Made by a program: the position numbers and the translations under genes
Shown here: positions 7,578-15,312 of the stretch, piece after piece
Position numbering within the stretch: position 1 is the first letter of the stretch
Layout: every line of letters starts with the position of its first letter
Notes under the pieces: model-generated
What the model saw: the letters and a program-made list of their open reading frames with translations, nothing else
What the model was told of the DNA's origin: nothing
The model's database searches: none
NCBI RefSeq assembly: GCF_021129235.1
Contig: NZ_JAJOMA010000001.1
Coordinates: forward strand, 744,001 to 808,000
Direction of reading: 5' to 3'
Length of the DNA: 64,000 nt
From: Kineosporia mesophila
GTDB lineage: Bacteria > Actinomycetota > Actinomycetes > Actinomycetales > Kineosporiaceae

Positions 7578-8396
7578 ATGGGTGAGAGCAATCATCTGGG
7601 CGAGTTCCTGCGTGCCCGCCGCGAACTGGTGTCCCCGGAAGAGGCCGGGCTCAGCATCCGGACCCAGGGCCGGCGGGTGCCCGGCCTGCGGCGCGAGGAA
7701 GTGGCGGCTCTGACGGGCATCAGCGTGGAATACCTGACCCGTCTGGAGCGGGGGAAGGACAGCGCGCCCTCACGCCAGGTGCTGGATGCCCTGGCGGCGA
7801 CGTTGCGTCTGGAGGACGAGGCCGTCCGCCACCTGCACTCCCTGGTCTGGCCGGTCGCCGTGCAGCCTCCGGCAGTGAGTGCCGGCCAGCCGGTTCCGGC
7901 CCTGGCCCGTGCTCTGGCGCGCTTCGACGGGGAGATCGCCTACATCCTGGGCCCGTACTTCGATGTGATCGCGTGCAGCGAAGTGGCCGAGGCCTTTCTG
8001 GGCCGGGCCGGCCACGGCAACCAGCTGGAATACGTCTTCCTGGACCGTGAGGCCCCTTTCACCTACCCGGACTGGGAAGCCGTGGCACTCGAAGCCGTGG
8101 CCGCCCTGCGCAGTATGGCGCGCGGCCGGGAGGACGATCAGAGACTGCATTCCCTGCTCGGACGTCTCTCGGCTGGCAGCGACGCCTTCCGCCAGCTCTG
8201 GGCCCGCCACGACGTCCACGGCCATTCTTCCGGCTCCAAGCGCATTTCCAGCCACCGCTTCGGCACCATCACCGTACTGTGGGACGCCTTCATGACCGCC
8301 TACCCCACCGCCCAGACCCTCGTCCTCTATACCGCCGACCCGTCCACCGACACCGAGACCGTCCTCCAGACGGTCCGCAGATCAGTGAGCGTGTAA
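7578..8396 (+). CDS. MmyB-type XRE transcriptional regulator
   Basis: A 272-residue regulator. The N-terminal XRE helix-turn-helix (about residues 10-75) contains RTQGRRVPGLRREEVAALTG and EYLTRLERGKDSAPS, the hallmark of the MmyB/SCO4944-like family. The C-terminal MmyB-like domain (from about residue 105) is PAS-like and is thought to bind a small hydrophobic ligand. The ATG follows a TACGCT-like -10 element by only 7-8 bases, so the mRNA may be leaderless. It is divergent from the SDR gene, and such pairs usually have the regulator controlling the dehydrogenase (inference). Confidence 0.9.
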   Translation: MGESNHLGEFLRARRELVSPEEAGLSIRTQGRRVPGLRREEVAALTGISVEYLTRLERGKDSAPSRQVLDALAATLRLEDEAVRHLHSLVWPVAVQPPAVSAGQPVPALARALARFDGEIAYILGPYFDVIACSEVAEAFLGRAGHGNQLEYVFLDREAPFTYPDWEAVALEAVAALRSMARGREDDQRLHSLLGRLSAGSDAFRQLWARHDVHGHSSGSKRISSHRFGTITVLWDAFMTAYPTAQTLVLYTADPSTDTETVLQTVRRSVSV

Positions 8397-8409
8397 CGAG
8401 ACTGTTCCT

Positions 8410-8808
8410 ATGGCAATTGCTTACCAGTGGCGGGCTGATTTCACCAACGAGGCTCTCAACGCACTGCACGCAGAAGCTTTTGGCCCAGGAGAGGACGCTG
8501 CCGACTGGTACGCGCAGGTGCACCGGCACAGTCTCGGCTGGGTCTGTGCCCACGACGACCGTCGGCTCGTCGGGTTCGTCAACGTGGCCTGGGACGGTGG
8601 TGCTCACGCCTTCCTCGTCGACACCACGGTCGCTCGCGATCGACGTCAGAGCGGTGTCGGAGCGGAACTCGTGGCCACCGCCGTTCGTGAAGCCCGGGCC
8701 GCGAACTGCGCCTGGATCCACGTCGACTTCGAAAAACGTCTGAGTCCGTTCTACTTCGAGGCATGTGGCTTCTCGCCCACGGCTGCCGGGCTTATCTCGT
8801 TGCACTGA
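8410..8808 (+). CDS. GNAT family N-acetyltransferase
   Basis: A compact 132-residue GNAT. Strands 2-4 read WVCAHDDRRLVGFVNVAWDG and AFLVDTTVARDRRQSGVGAEL; the last contains the acetyl-CoA pyrophosphate loop RRQSGVG, a good Q/R-x-x-G-x-G/A match. The C-terminal FYFEACGF is the usual Y-x-x-x-GF motif. It starts 13 bases after the regulator stop and could be cotranscribed. The substrate is unknown. Confidence 0.85.
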   Translation: MAIAYQWRADFTNEALNALHAEAFGPGEDAADWYAQVHRHSLGWVCAHDDRRLVGFVNVAWDGGAHAFLVDTTVARDRRQSGVGAELVATAVREARAANCAWIHVDFEKRLSPFYFEACGFSPTAAGLISLH

Positions 8809-8820
8809 TGCAGGGGAATC

Positions 8821-9017
8821 GTCGCCGTCGGCGTGCAGTTCGACGACGGCCCCGCCCTGTGGATCCTGCTCAATCCGGCTTCCGGGTCGCCAGTGCCGAG
8901 GAGATGAACCAGCCGGTGAAGGAACAGCGTCTCCGTCAGCTGGACGGATACCGGCAGTAGGTGGTCTACGACAAGACCGAGAACCTCGGTGGCGTCTTCT
9001 TCAACTGGTACGACTGA
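8821..9017 (+). pseudogene. Small gene relic with frameshift and in-frame stop
   Basis: Reading frame 8821 onward gives VAVGVQFDDGPALWILLNP. From about 8874 the sensible sequence moves to another frame (SGFRVASAEEMNQPVKEQRL, then RQLDGYRQ), meets TAG at 8958-8960 and continues as VVYDKTENLGGVFFNWYD before a TGA at 9017. The continuity of protein-like sequence through a shift and a stop indicates a recently inactivated gene. I do not recognise the family. Confidence 0.5.
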
Positions 9018-9048
9018 CGTTCGCGCCCGCCTTGGATAGGGTTGTGCG

Positions 9049-9516
9049 ATGAGCCTGTCCGAATTCGTGGGAACCTGGTCGGGTACCAACGGTTTCCGGT
9101 TGATGCCGGCCGATCCGCTGGTGAAGTTCCCGGCGACGGCCTCCGTGACCACCGCCGCGGGCGGCCACCTGACCCTGCTGGCCTACGCGTGGCAGCACCC
9201 CGACGACGGCCCGCAAGATGGCCTGATCCTCATCGAGTCCACCGGTGAAGGAGATGCGCTGGCGGTCACCTGGGGCGACTCATGGCACCAGAAGCCCGAC
9301 ACCATGTCCTTGTCCGGGCTCCTGACCGCCGACGGCCTGATCAGCTTCGAGGGTAGTTATGCCGGTGACTGGGGGTGGCGGATCCACCTCGGAGTCGGTG
9401 ACGAGCCCCGCGAACTGCTGATCAGGATGGAGAACGTCATCCCGGCCGAGCACGCGTCCGCTGACATGCCGGCAGGCCCCTATCCGGTGATGATCCTGGA
9501 TCTCGCAGCCGGATAG
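9049..9516 (+). CDS. Conserved hypothetical protein, DUF1579-like beta-barrel
   Basis: A 155-residue soluble protein without a signal peptide. FVGTWSGTNGFRLMP at the N-terminus, then alternating beta strands (DGLILIESTGEGDALAVTWG, then GLISFEGSYAGDWGWRIHLG), suggest a small lipocalin/DUF1579-like barrel, a weak family assignment. A TAGGGT-type -10 element ends about 7 bases before the ATG, so the transcript may be leaderless. No function can be assigned. It converges with the amidase gene, 10 bases apart. Confidence 0.7.
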   Translation: MSLSEFVGTWSGTNGFRLMPADPLVKFPATASVTTAAGGHLTLLAYAWQHPDDGPQDGLILIESTGEGDALAVTWGDSWHQKPDTMSLSGLLTADGLISFEGSYAGDWGWRIHLGVGDEPRELLIRMENVIPAEHASADMPAGPYPVMILDLAAG

Positions 9517-9526
9517 CTGGAGATGC

Positions 9527-10969
9527 TCAGTGACGTCCGGCCCATACCGGCGGCACCCGATCCGACCACGGGCTGGCCTGCTCCAGCTGACCGGCCAGAC
9601 GGAAGAGCATGCCCTCCTGCCCGTACCCCGCCGCGAACTGCATGCCGACCGGCAAACCAGTTGCTTCGTCCATCATGAGTGGCACCGACATGGCGGGTGT
9701 GCCCGACACGTTGAACGGAACGGTGAAGGGGGAACGCTCGAGCACGCGGTTGATCCAGCCGTGCCCGTCCAGCGCCTCCGCGCCCTCGGCGTACGTGCCC
9801 AGGGGGAGGGGTGGCTCCGGCAGCGTCGGTGTCAGCAAGACGTCGTAGCTGGTGAAGTACCGTCCGAGGCTTCGCGCGACCTGGTTACGCATGGCCAGAG
9901 CAGCGACGAACTGGGGCCCGCTGACCCGCCGGCCGTAGTGGTAACCGGCCAGGGTCACCGCTTCGAGGGTCGAGTCGTCGATGGGCCGGCCGAAAGCAGC
10001 CGCCAGTTCATCGATCGAGGTCGTGAGGTTCGCCGTCCACAGATGGGCGTTGGCCAGTACGAACTGCTCCCAGCTGACACCGAGATCCATGCTGACCTCG
10101 TCCACCTGGTGACCTAGGCCCTCGAGCAGACGCACTGTGCGGCTGAGCGATTCGGCAACCGGCGCGGTGGTGCGGCGCCCACCCCAGGCCTGGGCCAGAA
10201 CACCGATCCGCAGTGCGCCCGGCGCGCGGGTAACCTCTTCCAGGTACGGACGAGGGGGTCCGGGGGCGATGTAGGGGTCGCCGGGTTCGGGGCCGGCAGC
10301 TTGGTCGAGCAGGGCCGCGCTGTCGCGCACGGTGCGACTGAGACTGCCCTGTACGCCGAGGCCGTTGAAGACCTCGTCGAAGCCGGGTCCTGCGGAGATT
10401 CGTCCGCGTGAGGGCTTCATGCCGAAGAGACCGTTGTACGAGGCGGGCACGCGCAGGGAACCGGCGGCGTCGGTGGCGTGCGCGATCGGGACGATTCCGG
10501 CCGCTACGGCCGCACCCGAACCTCCACTGGAGCCGCCCGCGCTGCGTTCGAGGTCCCACGGATTCCGCGTCGCCCCGTAGAGCACCGGCTCCGTCGTGAT
10601 GCTGTAGGCCATCTCCGGTGTCGCCGTACGTCCGAACGTGACCAGCCCGGCTCGGCGGAAACGTTGCATGAGTGCGGAATCGGCGCCCGGCGTGAGCCCG
10701 GCCGCGAGCCGGCTGCCCAGCTCCATCCGTCTCCCGGCCATGGTGACGCCAATGTCCTTGATCAGGAACGGCACCCCGGCCAGGGGCGAGCTGCCAGGAC
10801 GGGGCTTGTCGTCGGTCGGCCAGGTCTCAACGACCGCATTGATCTGTGGATTGACGGCCTGTGCCGCTTCACGGGCGGTCTGCTCCAGTTCGGCGGGGGT
10901 GACCTCACCTTTGGCCACCAGTTCCGCCAGGCCGATGGCATCCGAGCCCACGTATTCAGCTGGTCTCAC
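9527..10969 (-). CDS. Amidase signature family hydrolase
   Basis: A 480-residue amidase. It has the Ser-cisSer-Lys machinery: catalytic Lys in [17 protein letters not shown], the glycine/serine-rich signature [20 protein letters not shown] and the nucleophile segment [20 protein letters not shown]. The family hydrolyses carboxamides in the cytoplasm; the exact substrate is not readable. GTG 10969 with GGAG about 9 bases upstream is preferred over the longer open frame. It is divergent from a TetR gene, with a palindromic site in between, so TetR control is likely. Confidence 0.9.
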   Translation of the reverse strand: MRPAEYVGSDAIGLAELVAKGEVTPAELEQTAREAAQAVNPQINAVVETWPTDDKPRPGSSPLAGVPFLIKDIGVTMAGRRMELGSRLAAGLTPGADSALMQRFRRAGLVTFGRTATPEMAYSITTEPVLYGATRNPWDLERSAGGSSGGSGAAVAAGIVPIAHATDAAGSLRVPASYNGLFGMKPSRGRISAGPGFDEVFNGLGVQGSLSRTVRDSAALLDQAAGPEPGDPYIAPGPPRPYLEEVTRAPGALRIGVLAQAWGGRRTTAPVAESLSRTVRLLEGLGHQVDEVSMDLGVSWEQFVLANAHLWTANLTTSIDELAAAFGRPIDDSTLEAVTLAGYHYGRRVSGPQFVAALAMRNQVARSLGRYFTSYDVLLTPTLPEPPLPLGTYAEGAEALDGHGWINRVLERSPFTVPFNVSGTPAMSVPLMMDEATGLPVGMQFAAGYGQEGMLFRLAGQLEQASPWSDRVPPVWAGRH

Positions 10970-11011
10970 AGTCGCTCCTCCTATTAAGGACGATACGGTC
11001 AGGTCCCAAAT

Positions 11012-11027
11012 GATACCTATCGGTATC
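11012..11027. promoter_or_regulatory. Inverted repeat in amidase/TetR divergent promoter
   Basis: GATACC-TATC-GGTATC is a perfect 6-base inverted repeat located 43 bases upstream of the amidase and 70 bases upstream of the TetR gene. A related GATACGG half-site lies at about 10992. The position suits a TetR operator acting on both promoters. Confidence 0.6.
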
Positions 11028-11096
11028 GTCCGGGGCTGGGTGGTACCGTAACAGGAGCTTGAGGGGGCGACAAGAGACCGGAGATGCGCGGACGTC

Positions 11097-11684
11097 ATGG
11101 CAGAAACCGTCAGAAGGCCCAGTCGGGTAGCGAAACTGCCACCCCGGGAACGCATCCTCGACGCGGCGGAAGAGCTCTTCCAGAGCGAGGGGATCATGCG
11201 GGTCAGCGTCCAGGCGATCGCCGACCGGGCCTCCACCACGAAGATGGCCGTCTATCGGCACTTCGAGACCAAGGACGAGCTGGTCGCGGAGTGGCTGCGC
11301 ATCCTGGCCGCTGACTACCAGGCAGCGTTCGACCGCGTAGCGACCGACCATCCAGGTCGTCCAAAAGCACAGATCTTCGGCCTGGCCCAGTTCATCGCCG
11401 CCGGGCTGCCGGGAATCTCCTACCGTGGCTGCCCCTTCATCAACTCCCTGGCCGAACTGCCCGACCGCAGCCACCCGGCGCGGCAGGTGATCGAGAAGCA
11501 CAAGGCCCTCCAGGCCGGCCGGATGCTGGCGCTGTGCACCGAGGCCGGCCTGCCCGATCCGGAGCAGGTCACGGCCGAGATCACCTTCCTGCTGGAGGGG
11601 GCTCAGGTGAGCATGCAGAACGGAAGTATCGATCAGGTGGCGGACCGGCTCATGCGGATCATCGGGGCTCTGCTCGAACGCTGA
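11097..11684 (+). CDS. TetR/AcrR-family regulator
   Basis: A 195-residue TetR repressor. The N-terminal DNA-binding domain covers RERILDAAEELFQSEGIMRV and AIADRASTTKMAVYRHFETK, followed by DELV. The C-terminal domain contains SYRGCPFINSLAEL, a pattern seen in the TetR_C_7/YxaF-like subgroup. It is divergently arranged with the amidase gene, which is the likely target. Confidence 0.9.
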   Translation: MAETVRRPSRVAKLPPRERILDAAEELFQSEGIMRVSVQAIADRASTTKMAVYRHFETKDELVAEWLRILAADYQAAFDRVATDHPGRPKAQIFGLAQFIAAGLPGISYRGCPFINSLAELPDRSHPARQVIEKHKALQAGRMLALCTEAGLPDPEQVTAEITFLLEGAQVSMQNGSIDQVADRLMRIIGALLER

Positions 11685-11694
11685 AGGCAGGCCG

Positions 11695-12000
11695 TCAGAC
11701 GAGTTGAAGAAGTTCCCGGGCGGCGTCTTTCGGCACTATGTAAGGAACTGAGGCGTCGACGCTGAGGCAGAGCTCGCCGGCCAGGGTCAGGAACACGACG
11801 TCGTCCTGGAGCAGGTCGTTATGGGGGTGGACGAGCCAGCGCTGCAGTTGCTGCCGATCGATGACCGCGATGTTCCGGTTGCCGATGTAGAAGATCACCA
11901 TGTCGCGCCGGACGTTGACGTCGACGGTCGCAACAGAGACTCCGAGGCCGTTGCCCAGGTCTATTTCCAGCCACCCGATCCAGGGCGCGTCAAATGACAT
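11695..12000 (-). CDS. Hypothetical protein, 101 residues
   Basis: A small protein with alternating hydrophobic strands (VSVATVDVNVRRDMVIFYIG, then DDVVFLTLAGELCLSVDASV), no signal peptide and no membrane segment. Codon use is normal for the region. I do not recognise a family. The 5' region (12033-12131) can form strong stem-loops, so expression may be controlled by the leader. The Shine-Dalgarno match GGGGAAG is about 13 bases from the ATG, a little far. Confidence 0.5.
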   Translation of the reverse strand: MSFDAPWIGWLEIDLGNGLGVSVATVDVNVRRDMVIFYIGNRNIAVIDRQQLQRWLVHPHNDLLQDDVVFLTLAGELCLSVDASVPYIVPKDAARELLQLV

Positions 12001-12032
12001 CGCTGCGTGCCTACTTCCCCGTGTGCTGAGCC

Positions 12033-12131
12033 GGGTCCCTCGCCTGGGAAGGAGGGGTTCGCATGGCGAGAGACCCGGCGATCATGAGAGGGACCCTGGT
12101 GGCCTGGAGGTGCGGGCTCCGGGCCACCAGG
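12033..12131. other. Intergenic region with competing stem-loops
   Basis: Three pairings are visible. GGGTCCCTCGCC (12033-12044) can pair with GGCGAGAGACCC (12065-12076) with one mismatch. The same left arm can instead pair with GAGGGACCC (12088-12096). CCTGGTGGCC (12095-12104) pairs perfectly with GGCCACCAGG (12122-12131). The mutually exclusive pairings resemble an attenuator or cis-regulatory leader. Read on the minus strand it would be the 5' leader of the 101-residue protein; a plus-strand RNA is equally possible. The remaining bases of the 12001-12446 gap carry only the promoter-like repeat at 12242. Confidence 0.4.
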
Positions 12132-12241
12132 AGGGTGCCGGGCACTGCCCCAAACCCCCGTCTTCGAGCGTGCTCCCCGATGACTGCACCCGGCGGATCG
12201 GGCCCCTCGGCTTGCTTCCGGGTGATCCGCCGCGACCAAGA

Positions 12242-12324
12242 TTGGCAAAAACCCGAACGGTGCGCAAGATGCTATTTGGGCTCACTGAAGTCTTGAAAGT
12301 TTGGTGGGTTAAGCCTTTTAAATG
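12242..12324 (+). promoter_or_regulatory. Repeated promoter element, copy 1
   Basis: This matches the element at 13018-13100 base for base in spacing, without gaps. The first 26 positions agree at 23 (TTGGCAAAAnCCCnAACGG, then TGnGCAA), with further shared blocks AAAGTTTG at offset +54 and CTTTTA at +73. TTGGCA and CAAGAT, 17 bases apart, make a reasonable -35/-10 pair. It lies upstream of the small ORF and membrane gene at 12447-13015. Confidence 0.6.
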
Positions 12325-12446
12325 GACGCGGCAAAGTCTTCCATTTCCGGTGGAAGGTTCGCTCCAGAACAGTGATCCGGACACGTTCACCGCGTGACAT
12401 CGCTGCTCGAAATGCGAGCATTCGGAGGTCGGGTGATCATGGGCCG

Positions 12447-12590
12447 GTGATCGACGTGGAGGTTCTTCTTGCTGCTCAGCAGCGGCAAAACGGCTTGTAC
12501 GCTGTCGTTTCGCCGCAGCTGTCGGTGGCTTCGGGTGTCGACCGGGCCGGATCTCGGCTCACCCAGCGCGGTCACGGTGGATCGACGTGA
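12447..12590 (+). CDS. Possible small protein coupled to membrane gene
   Basis: A 47-residue open frame from a GTG (VIDVEVLLAAQQRQNGLYAV) whose TGA overlaps the GTG start of the next gene by 4 bases, the typical spacing of coupled genes. GGAGG lies about 19 bases upstream, which is too far to be persuasive. No family is recognised. It is supported mainly by the overlap and by the promoter element upstream. Confidence 0.3.
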   Translation: MIDVEVLLAAQQRQNGLYAVVSPQLSVASGVDRAGSRLTQRGHGGST

Positions 12591-13015
12591 AGCAGCTCGT
12601 CTATCCGGTCCCGGAGCCGCGGTCCACCATGTCACGTCGCTACACAGTCGCCTTGTTCCTGGCGGGTCTGACGGTGTACGTGGCTCTCATGGTCCTGATC
12701 GGGATCTACCTGAGCTGGTCGCCTTTCCTCACTACCTTGTACTTGAGTGCCTACTTCGGCTATCGGCGGTACCGCCTCAAGACGACTGTGACGGCCGAGG
12801 TCATTGCCGTCCGTAACCTGGTGAGCTCGTGGACTCTGCCGGTGGCCCAGGCCGATGAACTCATGGACCGGAACCTGGGGGGAGATCCGGTCTACGTCCT
12901 CAGTAGAAGCGGGCGCAGGCGATGGCTGCCCCAGGTGAAGCCGGCCGACCTGAGCGACATCAGCGAGCTGACCGGTCTGCCGATCCGGTGGAGGGCCGGA
13001 GCGGTCGAATCCTAG
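12587..13015 (+). CDS. Small membrane protein of unknown function
   Basis: A 142-residue protein with a hydrophobic N-terminal half of two membrane helices (VALFLAGLTVYVALMVLIGI, then the FLTTLYLSAYFGY region) and a cytoplasmic tail ending GLPIRWRAG. GTG 12587 gives the 4-base overlap with the upstream small frame; ATG 12629 would also keep both helices. The family is not recognised. The shared promoter element suggests common control with the Scr1-type regulator that follows. Confidence 0.55.
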   Translation: MKQLVYPVPEPRSTMSRRYTVALFLAGLTVYVALMVLIGIYLSWSPFLTTLYLSAYFGYRRYRLKTTVTAEVIAVRNLVSSWTLPVAQADELMDRNLGGDPVYVLSRSGRRRWLPQVKPADLSDISELTGLPIRWRAGAVES

Positions 13016-13017
13016 AT

Positions 13018-13100
13018 TTGGCAAAATCCCAAACGGTGTGCAATCTTGTACTCATGCTCGCGGGCATGCCAAAAGTTTGCGGGGGATGGTCTTTTAGGTG
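13018..13100 (+). promoter_or_regulatory. Repeated promoter element, copy 2
   Basis: Ungapped counterpart of 12242-12324. TTGGCA at 13018 and CAATCT 17 bases later form the promoter-like core, with AAACGGTG between them as a candidate operator. It lies about 60-140 bases upstream of the Scr1-type regulator start and immediately after the stop of the membrane gene. Autoregulation by that regulator is the simplest reading (inference). Confidence 0.6.
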
Positions 13101-13159
13101 AACTGGCCGATGCCTTCTGCTTCAGGTGTGAGGCCTGCTCCGGACCGAGGGGGGATGAG

Positions 13160-14047
13160 GTGCAGACCGAGATCACGGGGTCGACCGTTCCGCGACGCCA
13201 GCTCGGCAGATACATGCGCGATCTGCGAGGGCAGGCTCGCATGACGGTTCGGGCCGTGGCCAAGGAACTGGAATGGTCGGAAGGCAAGATCTGGCGCATC
13301 GAGACAGGGAAGTCGTCGCTGCGCAGTCATGATGCCGAGCTGATGTGCCGGGTCTACGGAGCCAACGTCGAGATGACCGGTGTGCTCACGGCTCTTGCCA
13401 AAGAGACGAAGTCGCGTGGATGGTGGCATAGCTACGGGGATGTCATTCCCGAATACTTTGATGTGTACATCGGACTTGAGGAGTCTGCGTCCGAATTTCG
13501 CTGGTACGAGGAAAATCTCGTGCCTGGTCTTTTGCAAACGAGGCCGTATGCTCAAGCCATCATCGAGTCCGATAATCCAGAGGTGGGACCCACCGAGATT
13601 GCTCGACGCGTCGGTGTGCGCACTGGCCGGGGAGCACTGTTAACGCGTGCGACCGCGCCCCCGCGCTTCCAAGCGGTCATTGGAGAAGCCGTGCTGCGCT
13701 CGCCGGTTGGTGGAGCTGAAACGATGCACGGACAGGTTGAGCACCTGCTGAAACTCGCGCAGTTGGAGCATGTTCAAGTTCGCGTCATGCCATTTGACGC
13801 TGGTTTGCATACCGGACTGCATTCTGGATCGTTCATTACGCTTGGATTTCCGAAGACTTTAGATGGACACGACAGTGAACCAACGACTGTATATATTGAA
13901 TCGCTTACGGGGGCGTTGTATCTCGATAGACCAGCTGAACTTTCGCGGTATAACGCTGTCTGGGAGGGGCTTTGGGGATCATGCCTGGACGACTTGGCAT
14001 CGGCAGAACTGATGAGACAAGCTGCGAGGAGGTTTCGGGATGAGTGA
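13160..14047 (+). CDS. Scr1-family XRE regulator with DUF5753
   Basis: A 295-residue regulator. The N-terminal XRE helix-turn-helix reads RYMRDLRGQARMTVRAVAKE, then WSEGKIWRIETGKSS. The C-terminal DUF5753 domain (about residues 105-285) has ESASEFRWYEENLVPGLLQT and EHVQVRVMPFDAGLHTGLHS. GTG 13160 is chosen, with GGGGGGA about 7 bases upstream; the longer open frame adds cysteine-rich residues not typical of the family. The 3' part is A/T-richer than flanking genes. It overlaps the DUF397 gene by 8 bases. Such WhiJ/Scr1-DUF397 pairs act in development and, in some studies, behave like antitoxin-toxin pairs. Confidence 0.9.
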   Translation: MQTEITGSTVPRRQLGRYMRDLRGQARMTVRAVAKELEWSEGKIWRIETGKSSLRSHDAELMCRVYGANVEMTGVLTALAKETKSRGWWHSYGDVIPEYFDVYIGLEESASEFRWYEENLVPGLLQTRPYAQAIIESDNPEVGPTEIARRVGVRTGRGALLTRATAPPRFQAVIGEAVLRSPVGGAETMHGQVEHLLKLAQLEHVQVRVMPFDAGLHTGLHSGSFITLGFPKTLDGHDSEPTTVYIESLTGALYLDRPAELSRYNAVWEGLWGSCLDDLASAELMRQAARRFRDE

Positions 14048-14249
14048 AATATTTGAAGATGCTGCATGGCGGAAGAGCAGCAGGAGCAACGGTCAGGGCG
14101 CATGCGTTGAGGTCGCTTTTCTTTCTGACGGTAGGATCGCGATGCGTGAGAGCGACGAGCCTGGGTCCGTTGTTTTCACGAGCGCTATGAAGTGGGACGC
14201 CTTCTTGGCAGGTGTGCGGAACAACGAGTTTGATCGACCAAGCAGCTGA
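14040..14249 (+). CDS. DUF397 protein (Scr2/Scr3, WhiJ-partner type)
   Basis: A 69-residue DUF397 protein: AAWRKSSRSNGQGACVEVAF near the N-terminus, then VVFTSAMKWDAFLAGVRNNE at the end, the two conserved blocks of the family. It overlaps the upstream Scr1-type regulator by 8 bases, the typical order, and the two products are expected to interact. It is followed immediately by a strong hairpin terminator. Confidence 0.92.
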   Translation: MSEIFEDAAWRKSSRSNGQGACVEVAFLSDGRIAMRESDEPGSVVFTSAMKWDAFLAGVRNNEFDRPSS

Positions 14250-14252
14250 CGT

Positions 14253-14294
14253 GTTGTTGGAGGGTCCGCGCGTCGTGTCGGCCCCTCCAACAAC
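14253..14294. terminator. Bidirectional hairpin terminator
   Basis: A perfect 12-base stem, GTTGTTGGAGGG paired with CCCTCCAACAAC, with an 18-base loop. It sits 3 bases after the DUF397 stop and just beyond the end of the NaeI-type endonuclease gene on the other strand, so it can end transcription from both sides. Confidence 0.8.
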
Positions 14295-14310
14295 GGTATT
14301 AAAGTCGCAA

Positions 14311-15312
14311 CTATTTCTGATTCATCTCATCATGAGCGCGAAGCATATTAATAGCCGCTTGGGCGCTCTTCTTTGGCACGGAAGGCGCCTCCTGTATAGA
14401 ATCAGTAGTTTTGGCGATAGTCCAAAAACTTGTTCCAATGGCGGCCATTTTATCATCAGATGATTGGTCAGTTGGCTTAACTCGAACAGAAATCAACTCT
14501 CCGCTTTTTGGGGCAGGAAGCCCAAGTTGGTCGGCGATGACCGGCTCGTTTTCCATATGGCCAAGAATCAGGATGCCTTCTGGACGGAGCTTTGAGCGCG
14601 CACCACCGTTCTCGCGGGCACGTTTCATGAAATCTTCTTGCTGGGCCACCGTCGCAATTTCTGCACGGCGAATGATCCGCTGTTGGACACGGCGGAATAG
14701 TTCATTAACGCGTGCCTGCCCACTCGAAGGCTGACCATTTTCCTGAGCATTGAATATGCTAGCTCGTGTTGCGGGATCTAGTGATATAAAGAGATTGGGA
14801 GCGAGCCGTCCATGATCAGGCCACAGCCTCATGATTTTTGTCCTGCCCAGCGCGGAAAGCGTTCCTTTTCTGTCCCTATTGAGCGCCAGGTTCATAATTT
14901 TTCCATCGACCCGAACGAGTCCAGCGGTCCAGGTGGCAGTGTCATCATTGGCCCATATGAGTAGCGCAAGGTGGTTGATGATTTCGGGAGGCAAAGCCCA
15001 ACCTCCTGGACGCATTGAATACTTGCAATCGACTTGGACGCCAGCAATCCGGTAGTCGGTGGCATCACCGTCATCAAATTTGAACTCGCGCTGCAGATTT
15101 ATCTCGATAAGGGTGCCCATATGCGTCTTCTCGGTCTTGCTGAGCTGCGAGAAGTGCCAGTGACCGGTGCGTTGTCCGTCGTATAGCTGATCATAGGTAT
15201 CTCGGATGACACGGGCGATGCGTTCTCCTGTAGGATCAAGTTGATAAAGGCGATCGCGGACCGCAGCAATTTCAGGATCTTCAATTTGGTCGATTGATGC
15301 CAATAGCTTCAC
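14311..15312 (-). CDS. NaeI-type type II restriction endonuclease
   Basis: A 333-residue relative of NaeI, which cleaves GCCGGC after binding two sites. The catalytic residues fall at the NaeI numbers: Glu70 (GTLIEINLQ), Asp86 (ATDYRIAG), Asp95 and Lys97 (GVQVDCKYS). The DNA-ligase-like segment TYDQLYDGQRTG has Leu43 where ligases have the reactive lysine, as in NaeI, where that change is reported to confer topoisomerase activity. The C-terminal Topo domain is recognisable in QARVNELFRRVQQRIIRRAE and ARSKLRPEGILILGH. The GTG start overlaps the Vsr stop by one base. It is A/T-richer than host genes and probably horizontally acquired. Specificity for GCCGGC is inferred. Confidence 0.95.
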   Translation of the reverse strand: MKLLASIDQIEDPEIAAVRDRLYQLDPTGERIARVIRDTYDQLYDGQRTGHWHFSQLSKTEKTHMGTLIEINLQREFKFDDGDATDYRIAGVQVDCKYSMRPGGWALPPEIINHLALLIWANDDTATWTAGLVRVDGKIMNLALNRDRKGTLSALGRTKIMRLWPDHGRLAPNLFISLDPATRASIFNAQENGQPSSGQARVNELFRRVQQRIIRRAEIATVAQQEDFMKRARENGGARSKLRPEGILILGHMENEPVIADQLGLPAPKSGELISVRVKPTDQSSDDKMAAIGTSFWTIAKTTDSIQEAPSVPKKSAQAAINMLRAHDEMNQK

